Shown in pieces: positions 10,234-22,319 of a stretch of DNA of 64,000 nucleotides (the stretch's first letter is position 1; each line of letters starts with the position of its first letter). Origin of the DNA: Auanema rhodensis (Eukaryota > Nematoda > Chromadorea > Rhabditida > Rhabditidae). Position numbers and translations under genes: made by a program. Under the pieces are notes generated by a model, which did not search any database, was not told where the DNA came from, and was given only the letters and a program-made list of their open reading frames with translations. Location of the stretch: NCBI GenBank assembly GCA_964057225.1, contig OZ059899.1, forward strand, positions 10,416,001 to 10,480,000, in the 5' to 3' direction.

Positions 10234-13200
10234 ATATCCAATTTAAACTTATACATTTACTTCGATAAAGAGCCTATTAGTTTGAAATTTTATGTCTTAC
10301 AGTTCTCCAACAGAACAGACTGATCCTGATTTCTCTATGATTATATAAAACTCTCGTTTGATATAAAAAAAGAAGAGGAATAACGTTTCCAGGATGTCAA
10401 TGATATCGAATCTAGTGATATTGTAGAAAAATGTAATGTCAGCTCCATAGGTTTTCTCTTAATTTCTCTCAACACAATTGTCTTAGTTTTTTTCTCATAA
10501 GAGTTTCTGAAATCTTAGGTGAACAAGGCCGTATATATTTTTTTCTGGAATTCGAAAGCATTTGGGATGGAAATTAGAAAGAAAAGAACTAGTTTTTCCT
10601 ACTTTAAAACAAACAATAAGAAATAAAATAAAAAAGATTGTTAGATATCTAATTTAAACTTATACATTTACTTCGATAAAGAGCCTATTAGTTTGAAATT
10701 TTATGTCTTACAGTTCTCCAACAGAACAGACTGATCCTGATTTCTCTATGATTACATAAAACTCTCGTTTGATATAAAAAAAGAAGAGGAATAACGTTTC
10801 CAGGATGTCAATGATATCGAATCTAGTGATATTGTAGAAAAATGTAATGTCAGCTCCATAGGTTTTCTCTTAATTTCTCTCATCACAATTGTCTTAGTTT
10901 TTTTTCTCATTAGAGTTTCTGAAATCTTAGGTGAACAAGGCCGTATATATTTTTTTCTGGAATTCGAAAGCATTTGGGATGAACATTAGAAGGAAAAGAA
11001 CTAGTTTTTCCCATTTTAAAACAAACAATAAGAAATAAAATAAAAAAGATTGTTAGATATCTAATTTAAACTTATACATTTACTTCGATAAAGAGCCTAT
11101 TAGTTTGAAATTTTATGTCTTACAGTTCTCCAACAGAACAGACTGATCCTGATTTCTCTATGATTACATAAAACTCTCGTTTGATATAAAAAAAGAAGAG
11201 GAATAACGTTTCCAGGATGTCAATGATATCGAATCTAGTGATATTGTAGAAAAATGTAATGTCAGCTCCATAGGTTTTCTCTTAATTTCTCTCAACACAA
11301 TTGTCTTAGTTTTTTTCTCATAAGAGTTTCTGAAATCTTAGGTGAACAAGGCCGTATATATTTTTTTCTGGAATTCGAAAGCATTTGGGATGGAAATTAG
11401 AAAGAAAAGAACTAGTTTTTCCTACTTTAAAACAAACAATAAGAAATAAAATAAAAAAGATTGTTAGATATCTAATTTAAACTTATACATTTACTTCGAT
11501 AAAGAGCCTATTAGTTTGAAATTTTATGTCTTACAGTTCTCCAACAGAACAGACTGATCCTGATTTCTCTATGATTACATAAAACTCTCGTTTGATATAA
11601 AAAAAGAAGAGGAATAACGTTTCCAGGATGTCAATGATATCGAATCTAGTGATATTGTAGAAAAATGTAATGTCAGCTCCATAGGTTTTCTCTTAATTTC
11701 TCTCATCACAATTGTCTTAGTTTTTTTTCTCATAAGAGTTTCTGAAATCTTAGGTGAACAAGGCCGTATATATTTTTTTCTGGAATTCGAAAACATTTGG
11801 GATGGAAATTAGAAAGAAAAGAACTAGTTTTTCCTACTTTAAAACAAACAATAAGAAATAAAATAAAAAAGATTGTTAGATATCCAATTTAAACTTATAC
11901 ATTTACTTCGATAAAGAGCCTATTAGTTTGAAATTTTATGTCTTACAGTTCTCCAACAGAACAGACTGATCCTGATTTCTCTATGATTATATAAAACTCT
12001 CGTTTGATATAAAAAAAGAAGAGGAATAACGTTTCCAGGATGTCAATGATATCGAATCTAGTGATATTGTAGAAAAATGTAATGTCAGCTCCATAGGTTT
12101 TCTCTTAATTTCTCTCAACACAATTGTCTTAGTTTTTTTCTCATAAGAGTTTCTGAAATCTTAGGTGAACAAGGCCGTATATATTTTTTTCTGGAATTCG
12201 AAAGCATTTGGGATGGAAATTAGAAAGAAAAGAACTAGTTTTTCCTACTTTAAAACAAACAATAAGAAATAAAATAAAAAAGATTGTTAGATATCTAATT
12301 TAAACTTATACATTTACTTCGATAAAGAGCCTATTAGTTTGAAATTTTATGTCTTAAAGTTCTCCAACAGAACAGACTGATCCTGATTTCTCTATGATTA
12401 CATAAAACTCTCGTTTGATATAAAAAAAGAAGAGGAATAACGTTTCCAGGATGTCAATGATATCGAATCTAGTGATATTGTAGAAAAATGTAATGTCAGC
12501 TCCATAGGTTTTCTCTTAATTTCTCTCATCACAATTGTCTTAGTTTTTTTTCTCATAAGAGTTTCTGAAATCTTAGGTGAACAAGGCCGTATATATTTTT
12601 TTCTGGAATTCGAAAACATTTGGGATGGAAATTAGAAAGAAAAGAACTAGTTTTTCCTACTTTAAAACAAACAATAAGAAATAAAATAAAAAAGATTGTT
12701 AGATATCCAATTTAAACTTATACATTTACTTCGATAAAGAGCCTATTAGTTTGAAATTTTATGTCTTACAGTTCTCCAACAGAACAGACTGATCCTGATT
12801 TCTCTATGATTACATAAAACTCTCGTTTGATATACAAAAACGAGAGGAATAACGTTTCCAGGATATCAATGATATCGAATCTAGTGATATTGTAGAAAAA
12901 TGTAATGTCAGCTTCATAGTTTTTCTCTTAATTTCTCTCATCACAATAGTCTTATTTTTTTTTCATAAGAGTTTCTGAAATCTTAGTTGAACAAGGCCGT
13001 ATATATTTTTTTCTGGAATTCGAAAGCATTTGGGATGGATATTAGAAGGAAAAGAACTAGTTTTTCCTACTTTAAAACAAACAATAAGAAATAAAATAAA
13101 AAAAATTGTTAGATATCCAATTTAAACTTATACATTTACTTCGATAAAGAGCCTATTAGTTTGAAATTTTATGTCTTACAGTTCTCCAACAGAACAGACT

Positions 13201-15580
13201 GATCCTGATTTCTCTATGATTACATACAATTCTCGTTTGATATAAAAAAAGAAGAGGAATAACGTTTCCAGGATGTCAATGATATCGAATCTAGTGATAT
13301 TGTAAAAAAATGTAATGTCAGCTCCATAGGTTTTCTCTTAATTTCTCTCATCACAATTGTCTTAGTTTTTTTTCTCATAAGAGTTTCTGAAATCTTAGGT
13401 GAACAAGGCCGTATATATTTTTTTCTGGAATTCGAAAGCATTTGGGATGGACATTAGAAAGAAAAGAACTAGTTTTTCCTACTTTAAAACGAACAATAAG
13501 AAATAAAATAAAAAAGATTGTTAGATATCCAATTTAAACTTATACATTTACTTCGATAAAGAGCCTATTAGTTTGAAATTTTATGTCTTACAGTTCTCCA
13601 ACAGAACAGACTGATCCTGATTTCTCTATGATTATATAAAACTCTCGTTTGATATAAAAAAAGAAGAGGAATAACGTTTCCAGGATGTCAATGATATCGA
13701 ATCTAGTGATATTGTAGAAAAATGTAATGTCAGCTTCATAGGTTTTCTCTTAATTTCTCTCATCACAATTGTCTTAGTTTTTTTTCTCATAAGAGTTTCT
13801 GAAATCTTAGGTGAACAAGGCCGTATATATTTTTTTCTGGAATTCGAAAGCATTTGGGATGGAAATTAGAAAGAAAAGAACTAGTTTTTCCTACTTTAAA
13901 ACGAACAATAAGAAATAAAATAAAAAAGATTGTTAGATATCCAATTTAAACTTATACATTTACTTCGATAAAGAGCCTATTAGTTTGAAATTTTATGTCT
14001 TACAGTTCTCCAACAGAACAGACTGATCCTGATTTCTCTATGATTACATAAAACTCTCGTTTGATATACAAAAAGGAGAGGAATAACGTTTCCAGGATAT
14101 CAATGATATCGAATCTAGTGATATTGTAGAAAAATGTAATGTCAGCTCCATAGTTTTTCTCTAAATTTCTCTCATCACAATAGTCTTATTTTTTTTTCAT
14201 AAGAGTTTCTGAAATCTTAGTTGAACAAGGCCGTATATATTTTTTTCTGGAATTCGAAAGCATTTGGGATGGATATTAGAAGGAAAAGAACTAGTTTTTC
14301 CTACTTTAAAACAAACAATAAGAAATAAAATAAAAAAGATTGTTAGATATCCAATTTAAACTTATACATTTACTTCGATAAAGAGCCTATTAGTTTGAAA
14401 TTTTATGTCTTACAGTTCTCCAACAGAACAGACTGATCCTGATTTCTCTATGATTACATAAAACTCTCGTTTGATATACAAAAAGGAGAGGAATAACGTT
14501 TCCAGGATATCAATGATATCGAATCTAGTGATATTGTAGAAAAATGTAATGTCAGCTCCATAGTTTTTCTCTAAATTTCTCTCATCACAATAGTCTTATT
14601 TTTTTTTCATAAGAGTTTCTGAAATCTTAGTTGAACAAGGCCGTATATATTTTTTTCTGGAATTCGAAAGCATTTGGAATGGATATTAGAAGGAAAAGAA
14701 CTAGTTTTTCCTACTTTAAAACAAACAATAAGAAATAAAATAAAAAAGATTGTTAGATATCCAATTTAAACTTATACATTTACTTCGATAAAGAGCCTAT
14801 TAGTTTGAAATTTTATGTCTTACAGTTCTCCAACAGAACAGACTGATCCTGATTTCTCTATGATTACATACAATTCTCGTTTGATATAAAAAAAGAAGAG
14901 GAATAACGTTTCCAGGATGTCAATGATATCGAATCTAGTGATATTGTAAAAAAATGTAATGTCAGCTCCATAGGTTTTCTCTTAATTTCTCTCATCACAA
15001 TTGTCTTAGTTTTTTTTCTCATAAGAGTTTCTGAAATCTTAGGTGAACAAGGCCGTATATATTTTTTTCTGGAATTCGAAAGCATTTGGGATGGACATTA
15101 GAAAGAAAAGAACTAGTTTTTCCTACTTTAAAACGAACAATAAGAAATAAAATAAAAAAGATTGTTAGATATCCAATTTAAACTTATACATTTACTTCGA
15201 TAAAGAGCCTATTAGTTTGAAATTTTATGTCTTACAGTTCTCCAACAGAACAGACTGATCCTGATTTCTCTATGATTATATAAAACTCTCGTTTGATATA
15301 AAAAAAGAAGAGGAATAACGTTTCCAGGATGTCAATGATATCGAATCTAGTGATATTGTAGAAAAATGTAATGTCAGCTCCATAGGTTTTCTCTTAATTT
15401 CTCTCATCACAATTGTCTTAGTTTTTTTTCTCATAAGAGTTTCTGAAATCTTAGGTGAACAAGGCCGTATATATTTTTTTCTGGAATTCGAAAGCATTTG
15501 GGATGGAAATTAGAAAGAAAAGAACCAGTTTTTCCTACTTTAAAACAAACAATAAGAAATAAAATAAAAAAGATTGTTAG
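10234..15580 (+). repeat. Run of 13 short units, tRNA-free for 5.3 kb
   Basis: The first five units form 823-bp dimers. From 12,703 onward type-B and type-A units alternate. The part from 13,525 copies 1-2056. Units near 11,790 and 12,613 share GAAAACATTT. No gene is visible. Confidence 0.94.
11057..12702 (+). repeat. Tandem 823-bp dimer, two copies
   Basis: Copies at 11057-11879 and 11880-12702 are each made of a CTCAACACAATTG monomer followed by a GAAAACATTT monomer. A related dimer with the same 823-bp spacing lies just upstream (10,234-11,056). Confidence 0.88.
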
Positions 15581-17125
15581 ATATCCAATTTAAACTTATA
15601 CATTTACTTCGATAAAGAGCCTATTAGTTTGAAATTTTATGTCTTACAGTTCTCCAACAGAACAGACTGATCCTGATTTCTCTATGATTACATAAAACTC
15701 TCGTTTGATATACAAAAAGGAGAGGAATAACGTTTCCAGGATATCAATGATATCGAATCTAGTGATATTGTAGAAAAATGTAATGTCAGCTCCATAGTTT
15801 TTCTCTAAATTTCTCTCATCACAATAGTCTTATTTTTTTTTCATAAGAGTTTCTGAAATCTTAGTTGAACAAGGCCGCGTGGCGCAATGGATAACGCGTC
15901 TGCCTACGGAGCAGAAGATTGTAGGTTCGAATCCTGCCGTGGTCGTAAATTTTTTTCATTTGACTTGTCATTTACAAAAATCAAATTTATCTTCTTCAAC
16001 GATTATTTTTGCAATGTGTCATGAAAATTTCACAGTTGAACAAAACGTTTTTTAAGAATTTTTTTTGTTGTCAACATATATATTTTCCTGGAATTCGAAA
16101 GCATTTGGGATGGAAATTAGAAAGAAAAGAACTAGTTTTTCCTATTTTAAAACAAACAAAAAAAAATAAAATGAAAAAGATTGTTAGATATCCAATTTAA
16201 ACTTATACATTTACTTCGATAAAGAGCCTATTAGTTTGAAATTTTATGTCTTACAGTTCTCCAACAGAACAGACTGATCCTGATTTCTCTATGATTACAT
16301 AAAACTCTCGTTTGATGTGAAAAAAGAAGAGGAATAACGTTTCCAGGATGTCAATGATATCGAATCTAGTGATATTGTAAAAAAATGTAATGTCAGCTCC
16401 ATAGGTTTTCTCTTAATTTCTCTCATCACAATTGTCTTAGTTTTTTTTCTCATAAGAGTTTCTGAAATCTTAGGTGAACAAGGCCGTATATATTTTTTTC
16501 TGGAATTCGAAAGCATTTGGGATGGAAATTAGAAAGAAAAGAACCAGTTTTTCCTACTTTAAAACAAACAATAAGAAATAAAATAAAAAAGATTGTTAGA
16601 TATCCAATTTAAACTTATACATTTACTTCGATAAAGAGCCTATTAGTTTGAAATTTTATGTCTTACAGTTCTCCAACAGAACAGACTGATCCTGATTTCT
16701 CTATGATTATATAAAACTCTCGTTTGATATAAAAAAAGAAGAGTAATAACGTTTCCAGGATGTCAATGATATCGAATCTAGTGATATTGTAGAAAAATGT
16801 AATGTCAGCTCCATAGGTTTTCTCTTAATTTCTCTCATCACAATTGTCTTAGTTTTTTTTCTCATAAGAGTTTCTGAAATCTTAGGTGAACATGGCCGTA
16901 TATATTTTTTTCTGGAATTCGAAAGCATTTGGGATGGAAATTAGAAAGAAAAAAACTAGTTTTTCCTACTTTAAAACAAACAATAAGAAATAAAATAAAA
17001 AAGATTGTTAGATATCCAATTTAAACTTATACATTTACTTCGATAAAGAGCCTATTAGTTTGAAATTTTATGTCTTACAGTTCTCCAACAGAACAGACTG
17101 ATCCTGATTTCTCTATGATTACATA
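13525..17125 (+). repeat. 3.6-kb block, near-identical copy of 1-3601
   Basis: Every diagnostic base I compared matches the start of the window at an offset of 13,524. This includes rare variants: CATTTGGAATGG (1149 and 14,673), the CATTTGAC and CATGAAAAT flank of the tRNA, the CATGGCCG stub, and GAAGAGTAATAAC. The match ends after the ATTACAT at 3600/17,124, where one copy reads AAAACTC and the other ACAATTC. The left limit of the block lies before the window. Confidence 0.9.
15873..15945 (+). tRNA. tRNA-Arg(ACG), copy 7
   Basis: Identical to copy 1, in unit 15581-16187. Its flanking SNPs (CATTTGAC, CATGAAAAT) show it is the duplicate of copy 1, 13,524 bp away. Confidence 0.97.
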
Positions 17126-17835
17126 CAATTCTCGTTTGATATAAAAAAAGAAGAGGAATAACGTTTCCAGGATGTCAATGATATCGAATCTAGTGATATT
17201 GTAAAAAAATGTAATGTCAGCTCCATAGGTTTTCTCTTAATTTCTCTCATCACAATTGTCTTAGTTTTTTTTCTCATAAGAGTTTCTGAAATCTTAGGTG
17301 AACAAGGCCGTATATATTTTTTTCTGGAATTCGAAAGCATTTGGGATGGACATTAGAAAGAAAAGAACTAGTTTTTCCTACTTTAAAACGAACAATAAGA
17401 AATAAAATAAAAAAGATTGTTAGATATCCAATTTAAACTTATACATTTACTTCGATAAAGAGCCTATTAGTTTGAAATTTTATGTCTTACAGTTCTCCAA
17501 CAGAACAGACTGATCCTGATTTCTCTATGATTATATAAAACTCTCGTTTGATATAAAAAAAGAAGAGGAATAACGTTTCCAGGATGTCAATGATATCGAA
17601 TCTAGTGATATTGTAGAAAAATGTAATGTCAGCTCCATAGGTTTTCTCTTAATTTCTCTCATCACAATTGTCTTAGTTTTTTTTCTCATAAGAGTTTCTG
17701 AAATCTTAGGTGAACAAGGCCGTATATATTTTTTTCTGGAATTCGAAAGCATTTGGGATGGGAATTAGAAAGAAAAGAACTAGTTTTTCCTACTTTAAAA
17801 CAAACAATAAGAAATAAAATAAAAAAGATTGTTAG
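16188..17835 (+). repeat. Run of 4 short units
   Basis: All are type A. The first two copy the units at 2664-3487. The third has ACATACAATTCTCG, a marker of a subfamily also seen near 1345, 13,225, 14,870, 50,055 and 61,555. Confidence 0.94.
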
Positions 17836-18127
17836 ATATCCAATTTAAACTTATACATTTACTTCGATAAAGAGCCTATTAGTTTGAAATTTTATGTCTT
17901 ACAGTTCTCCAACAGAACAGACTGATCCTGATTTCTCTATGATTACATAAAACTCTCGTTTGATATAAAAAAAGAAGAGGAATAACGTTTCCAGGATGTC
18001 AATGATATCGAATCTAGTGATATTGTAGAAAAATGTAATGTCAGCTCCATAGGTTTTCTCTTAATTTCTCTCATCACAATAGTCTTAGTTTTTTTTCATA
18101 AGAGTTTCTGAAATCTTAGTTGAACAA

Positions 18128-18200
18128 GGCCGCGTGGCGCAATGGATAACGCGTCTGCCTACGGAGCAGAAGATTGTAGGTTCGAATCCTGCCGTGGTCG
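18128..18200 (+). tRNA. tRNA-Arg(ACG), copy 8
   Basis: Identical to copy 1, in unit 17836-18443 (608 bp). The leader is a mosaic: a type-A left half, then TAGTCTTAG with T8 and CATAAG, then the type-B AATCTTAGTTGAAC. Confidence 0.97.
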
Positions 18201-18443
18201 TAAATTTTTTTCATTTCACTTGTCATTTACAAAAATCAAATTTATCTTCTTCAACGATTATTTTTGCAATGTGTCATAAAAATTTCACAGTTGAACAAAA
18301 CGTTTTTTAAGAATTTTTTTTGTTGTCAACATATATATTTTCCTGGAATTCGAAAGCATTTGGGATGGAAATTAAAAAGAAAAGAACTAGTTTTTCCTAT
18401 TTTAAAACAAACAAAAAAAAAATAAAATGAAAAAGATTGTTAG

Positions 18444-19678
18444 ATATCCAATTTAAACTTATACATTTACTTCGATAAAGAGCCTATTAGTTTGAAATTT
18501 TATGTCTTACAGTTCTCCAACAGAACAGACTGATCCTGATTTCTCTATGATTACATAAAACTCTCGTTTGATATAAAAAAAGAAGAGGAATAACGTTTCC
18601 AGGATGTCAATGATATCGAATCTAGTGATATTGTAAAAAAATGTAATGTCAGCTCCATAGGTTTTCTCTTAATTTCTCTCATCACAATTGTCTTAGTTTT
18701 TTTTCTCATAAGAGTTTCTGAAATCTTAGGTGAACAAGGCCGTATATATTTTTTTCTGGAATTCGAAAGCATTTGGGATGGAAATTAGAAAGAAAAGAAC
18801 TAGTTTTTCCTACTTCAAAACAAACAATAAGAAATAAAATAAAAAAGATTGTTAGATATCCAATTTAAACTTATACATTTACTTCGATAAAGAGCCTATT
18901 AGTTTGAAATTTTATGTCTTACAGTTCTCCAACAGAACAGACTGATCCTGATTTCTCTATGATTACATAAAACTCTCGTTTGATATAAAAAAAGAAGAGG
19001 AATAACGTTTCCAGGATGTCAATGATATCGAATCTAGTGATATTGTAGAAAAATGTAATATCAGTTCCATAGGTTTTCTCTTAATTTCTCTCATCACAAT
19101 TGTCTTAGTTTTTTTCTCATAAGAGTTTCTGAAATCTTAGGTGAACAAGGCCGTATATATTTTTTTCTGGAATTCGAAAGCATTTGGGATGGAAATTAGA
19201 AGGAAAAGAACTAGTTTTTCCTACTTTAAAACAAACAATAAGAAATAAAATAAAAAAGATTGTTAGATATCCAATTTAAACTTATACATTTACTTTGATA
19301 AAGAGCCTATTAGTTTGAAATTTTATGTCTTACAGTTCTCCAACAGAACAGACTGATCCTGATTTCTCTATGATTACATAAAACTCTCGTTTGATATAAA
19401 AAAAGAAGAGGAATAACGTTTCCAGGATGTCAATGATATCGAATCTAGTGATATTGTAGAAAAATGTAATGTCAGCTCCATAGGTTTTCCCTTAATTTCT
19501 CTCATCACAATTGTCTTAGTTTTTTTTCTCATTAGAGTTTCTGAAATCTTAGGTGAACAAGGCCGTATATATTTTTTTCTGGAATTCGAAAGCATTTGAG
19601 ATGGACATTAGAAGGAAAAGAACTAGTTTTTCCTACTTTAAAACAAACAATAAGGAATAAAATAAAAAAGATTGTTAG
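18444..19678 (+). repeat. Run of 3 short units
   Basis: Type-A units with small private changes (TAATATCAGTTCC near 19,059, GGTTTTCCCTT near 19,485). Confidence 0.94.
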
Positions 19679-19970
19679 ATATCCAATTTAAACTTATACA
19701 TTTACTTCGATAAAGAGCCTATTAGTTTGAAATTTTATGTCTTACAGTTCTCCAACAGAACAGACTGATCCTGATTTCTCTATGATTACATAAAACTCTC
19801 GTTTGATATACCAAAAGGAGAGGAATAACGTATCCAGGATATCAATGATATCGAATCTAGTGATATTGTAGAAAAATGTAATGTCAGCTCCATAGTTTTT
19901 CTCTAAATTTCTCTCATCACAATTGTCTTATTTTTTTTTCATAAGAGTTTCTGAAATCTTAGTTGAACAA

Positions 19971-20043
19971 GGCCGCGTGGCGCAATGGATAACGCGTCTG
20001 CCTACGGAGCAGAAGATTGTAGGTTCGAATCCTGCCGTGGTCG
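19971..20043 (+). tRNA. tRNA-Arg(ACG), copy 9
   Basis: Identical to copy 1, in unit 19679-20285. The leader has CGTATCCAGG and CAATTGTCTTAT, markers shared with copies 12 and 14. This leader also happens to open a sense frame through the tRNA, which is not a protein gene. Confidence 0.97.
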
Positions 20044-20285
20044 TAAATTTTTTTCATTTCACTTGTCATTTACAAAAATCAAATTTATCTTCTTCAACGA
20101 TTATTTTTGCAATGTGTCATAAAAATTTCACAGTTGAACAAAACGTTTTTTAAGAATTTTTTTTGTTGTCAACATATATATTTTCCTGGAATTCGAAAGC
20201 ATTTGGGATGGAAATTAGAAAGAAAAGAACTAGTTTTTCCTATTTTAAAACAAACAAAAAAAAATAAAATGAAAAAGATTGTTAG

Positions 20286-20696
20286 ATATCCAATTTAAAC
20301 TTATACATTTACTTCGATAAAGAGCCTATTAGTTTGAAATTTTATGTCTTACAGTTCTCCAACAGAACAGACTGATCCTGATTTCTCTATGATTATATAA
20401 AACTCTCGTTTGATATAAAAAAAGAAGAGGAATAACGTTTCCAGGATGTCAATGATATCCAATCTAGTGATATTGTAGAAAAATGTAATGTCAGCTCCAT
20501 AGGTTTTCTCTTAATTTCTCTCATCACAATTGTCTTAGTTTTTTTCTCATAAGAGTTTCTGAAATCTTAGGTGAACAAGGCCGTATATATTTTTTTCTGG
20601 AATTCGAAAGCATTTGGGATGGAAATTAGAAAGAAAAAAACTAGTTTTTCCTACTTTAAAACAAACAATAAGGAATAAAATAAAAAAGATTGTTAG
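20286..20696 (+). repeat. Single short unit
   Basis: A 411-bp type-A unit with GATATCCAATCTAG replacing GATATCGAATCTAG. The same unit recurs at 21,304, 25,395 and 29,486. Confidence 0.93.
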
Positions 20697-20988
20697 ATAT
20701 CCAATTTAAACGTATACATTTACTTCGATAAAGAGCATATTAGTTTGAAATTTTATGTCTTACAGTTCTCCAACAGAACAGACTGATCCTGATTTCTCTA
20801 TGATTACATAAAACTCTCGTTTGATATACAAAAAGGAGAGGAATAACGTTTCCAGGATATCAATGATATCGAATCTAGTGATATTGTAGAAAAATGTAAT
20901 GTCAGCTCCATAGTTTTTCTCTAAATTTTTCTCATCACAATAGTCTTATTTTTTTTTCATAAGAGTTTCTGAAATCTTAGTTGAACAA

Positions 20989-21061
20989 GGCCGCGTGGCG
21001 CAATGGATAACGCGTCTGCCTACGGAGCAGAAGATTGTAGGTTCGAATCCTGCCGTGGTCG
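20989..21061 (+). tRNA. tRNA-Arg(ACG), copy 10
   Basis: Identical to copy 1, in unit 20697-21303. The leader carries the GTATACATT, GAGCATATT and AAATTTTTCTC markers shared with copies 11, 13 and 15. Confidence 0.97.
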
Positions 21062-21303
21062 TAAATTTTTTTCATTTCACTTGTCATTTACAAAAATCAA
21101 ATTTATCTTCTTCAACGATTATTTTTGCAATGTGTCATAAAAATTTCACAGTTGAACAAAACGTTTTTTAAGAATTTTTTTTGTTGTCAACATATATATT
21201 TTCCTGGAATTCGAAAGCATTTGGGATGGAAATTAGAAAGAAAAGAACTAGTTTTTCCTATTTTAAAACAAACAAAAAAAAATAAAATGAAAAAGATTGT
21301 TAG

Positions 21304-21714
21304 ATATCCAATTTAAACTTATACATTTACTTCGATAAAGAGCCTATTAGTTTGAAATTTTATGTCTTACAGTTCTCCAACAGAACAGACTGATCCTGAT
21401 TTCTCTATGATTATATAAAACTCTCGTTTGATATAAAAAAAGAAGAGGAATAACGTTTCCAGGATGTCAATGATATCCAATCTAGTGATATTGTAGAAAA
21501 ATGTAATGTCAGCTCCATAGGTTTTCTCTTAATTTCTCTCATCACAATTGTCTTAGTTTTTTTCTCATAAGAGTTTCTGAAATCTTAGGTGAACAAGGCC
21601 GTATATATTTTTTTCTGGAATTCGAAAGCATTTGGGATGGAAATTAGAAAGAAAAAAACTAGTTTTTCCTACTTTAAAACAAACAATAAGGAATAAAATA
21701 AAAAAGATTGTTAG
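21304..21714 (+). repeat. Single short unit
   Basis: Near-identical to the unit at 20,286, with the GATATCCAATC marker. Confidence 0.93.
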
Positions 21715-22006
21715 ATATCCAATTTAAACGTATACATTTACTTCGATAAAGAGCATATTAGTTTGAAATTTTATGTCTTACAGTTCTCCAACAGAACAGA
21801 CTGATCCTGATTTCTCTATGATTACATAAAACTCTCGTTTGATATACAAAAAGGAGAGGAATAACGTTTCCAGGATATCAATGATATCGAATCTAGTGAT
21901 ATTGTAGAAAAATGTAATGTCAGCTCCATAGTTTTTCTCTAAATTTTTCTCATCACAATAGTCTTATTTTTTTTTCATAAGAGTTTCTGAAATCTTAGTT
22001 GAACAA

Positions 22007-22079
22007 GGCCGCGTGGCGCAATGGATAACGCGTCTGCCTACGGAGCAGAAGATTGTAGGTTCGAATCCTGCCGTGGTCG
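22007..22079 (+). tRNA. tRNA-Arg(ACG), copy 11
   Basis: Identical to copy 1, in unit 21715-22319 (605 bp). The right arm has AGTTCTTCC and a shortened A-run, shared with copy 13 and, in part, copy 15. Confidence 0.97.
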
Positions 22080-22319
22080 TAAATTTTTTTCATTTCACTT
22101 GTCATTTACAAAAATCAAATTTATCTTCTTCAACGATTATTTTTGCAATGTGTCATAAAAATTTCACAGTTGAACAAAACGTTTTTTAAGAATTTTTTTT
22201 GTTGTCAACATATATATTTTCCTGGAATTCGAAAGCATTTGGGATGGAAATTAGAAAGAAAAGAACTAGTTCTTCCTATTTTAAAACAAAAAAAAAAATA
22301 AAATGAAAAAGATTGTTAG

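Larger units (their letters stand above)
8197..11056 (+). repeat. Tandem 1,430-bp higher-order repeat, two copies
   Basis: Copies at 8197-9626 and 9627-11056 each consist of one long unit (tRNA at 8489 or 9919) and two short units. The first short unit has CTCAACACAATTG, and the second ends in GACATTAGAAGG or its GAACATTAGAAGG variant. The copies differ at a few bases, such as ATATCC versus ATATCT at the start and TTTGAT versus TTCGAT. Confidence 0.9.
20286..22319 (+). repeat. Tandem 1,018-bp short+long dimer, two copies
   Basis: 20286-21303 and 21304-22319 each hold one GATATCCAATC short unit and one long unit whose left end reads AAACGTATAC and GAGCATATT. The tRNA genes at 20,989 and 22,007 are 1,018 bp apart. 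The second copy has a shorter A-rich tail. Confidence 0.9.

Noticed and set aside
19923-20153. 76-codon sense ORF running through the tRNA gene (also at 25,032 and 29,123)
   Set aside because: The peptide RVAQWITRLPTEQKIVGSNP is simply the tRNA gene translated, a common mis-annotation. It is open only where the leader has the CAATTGTCTTAT form.
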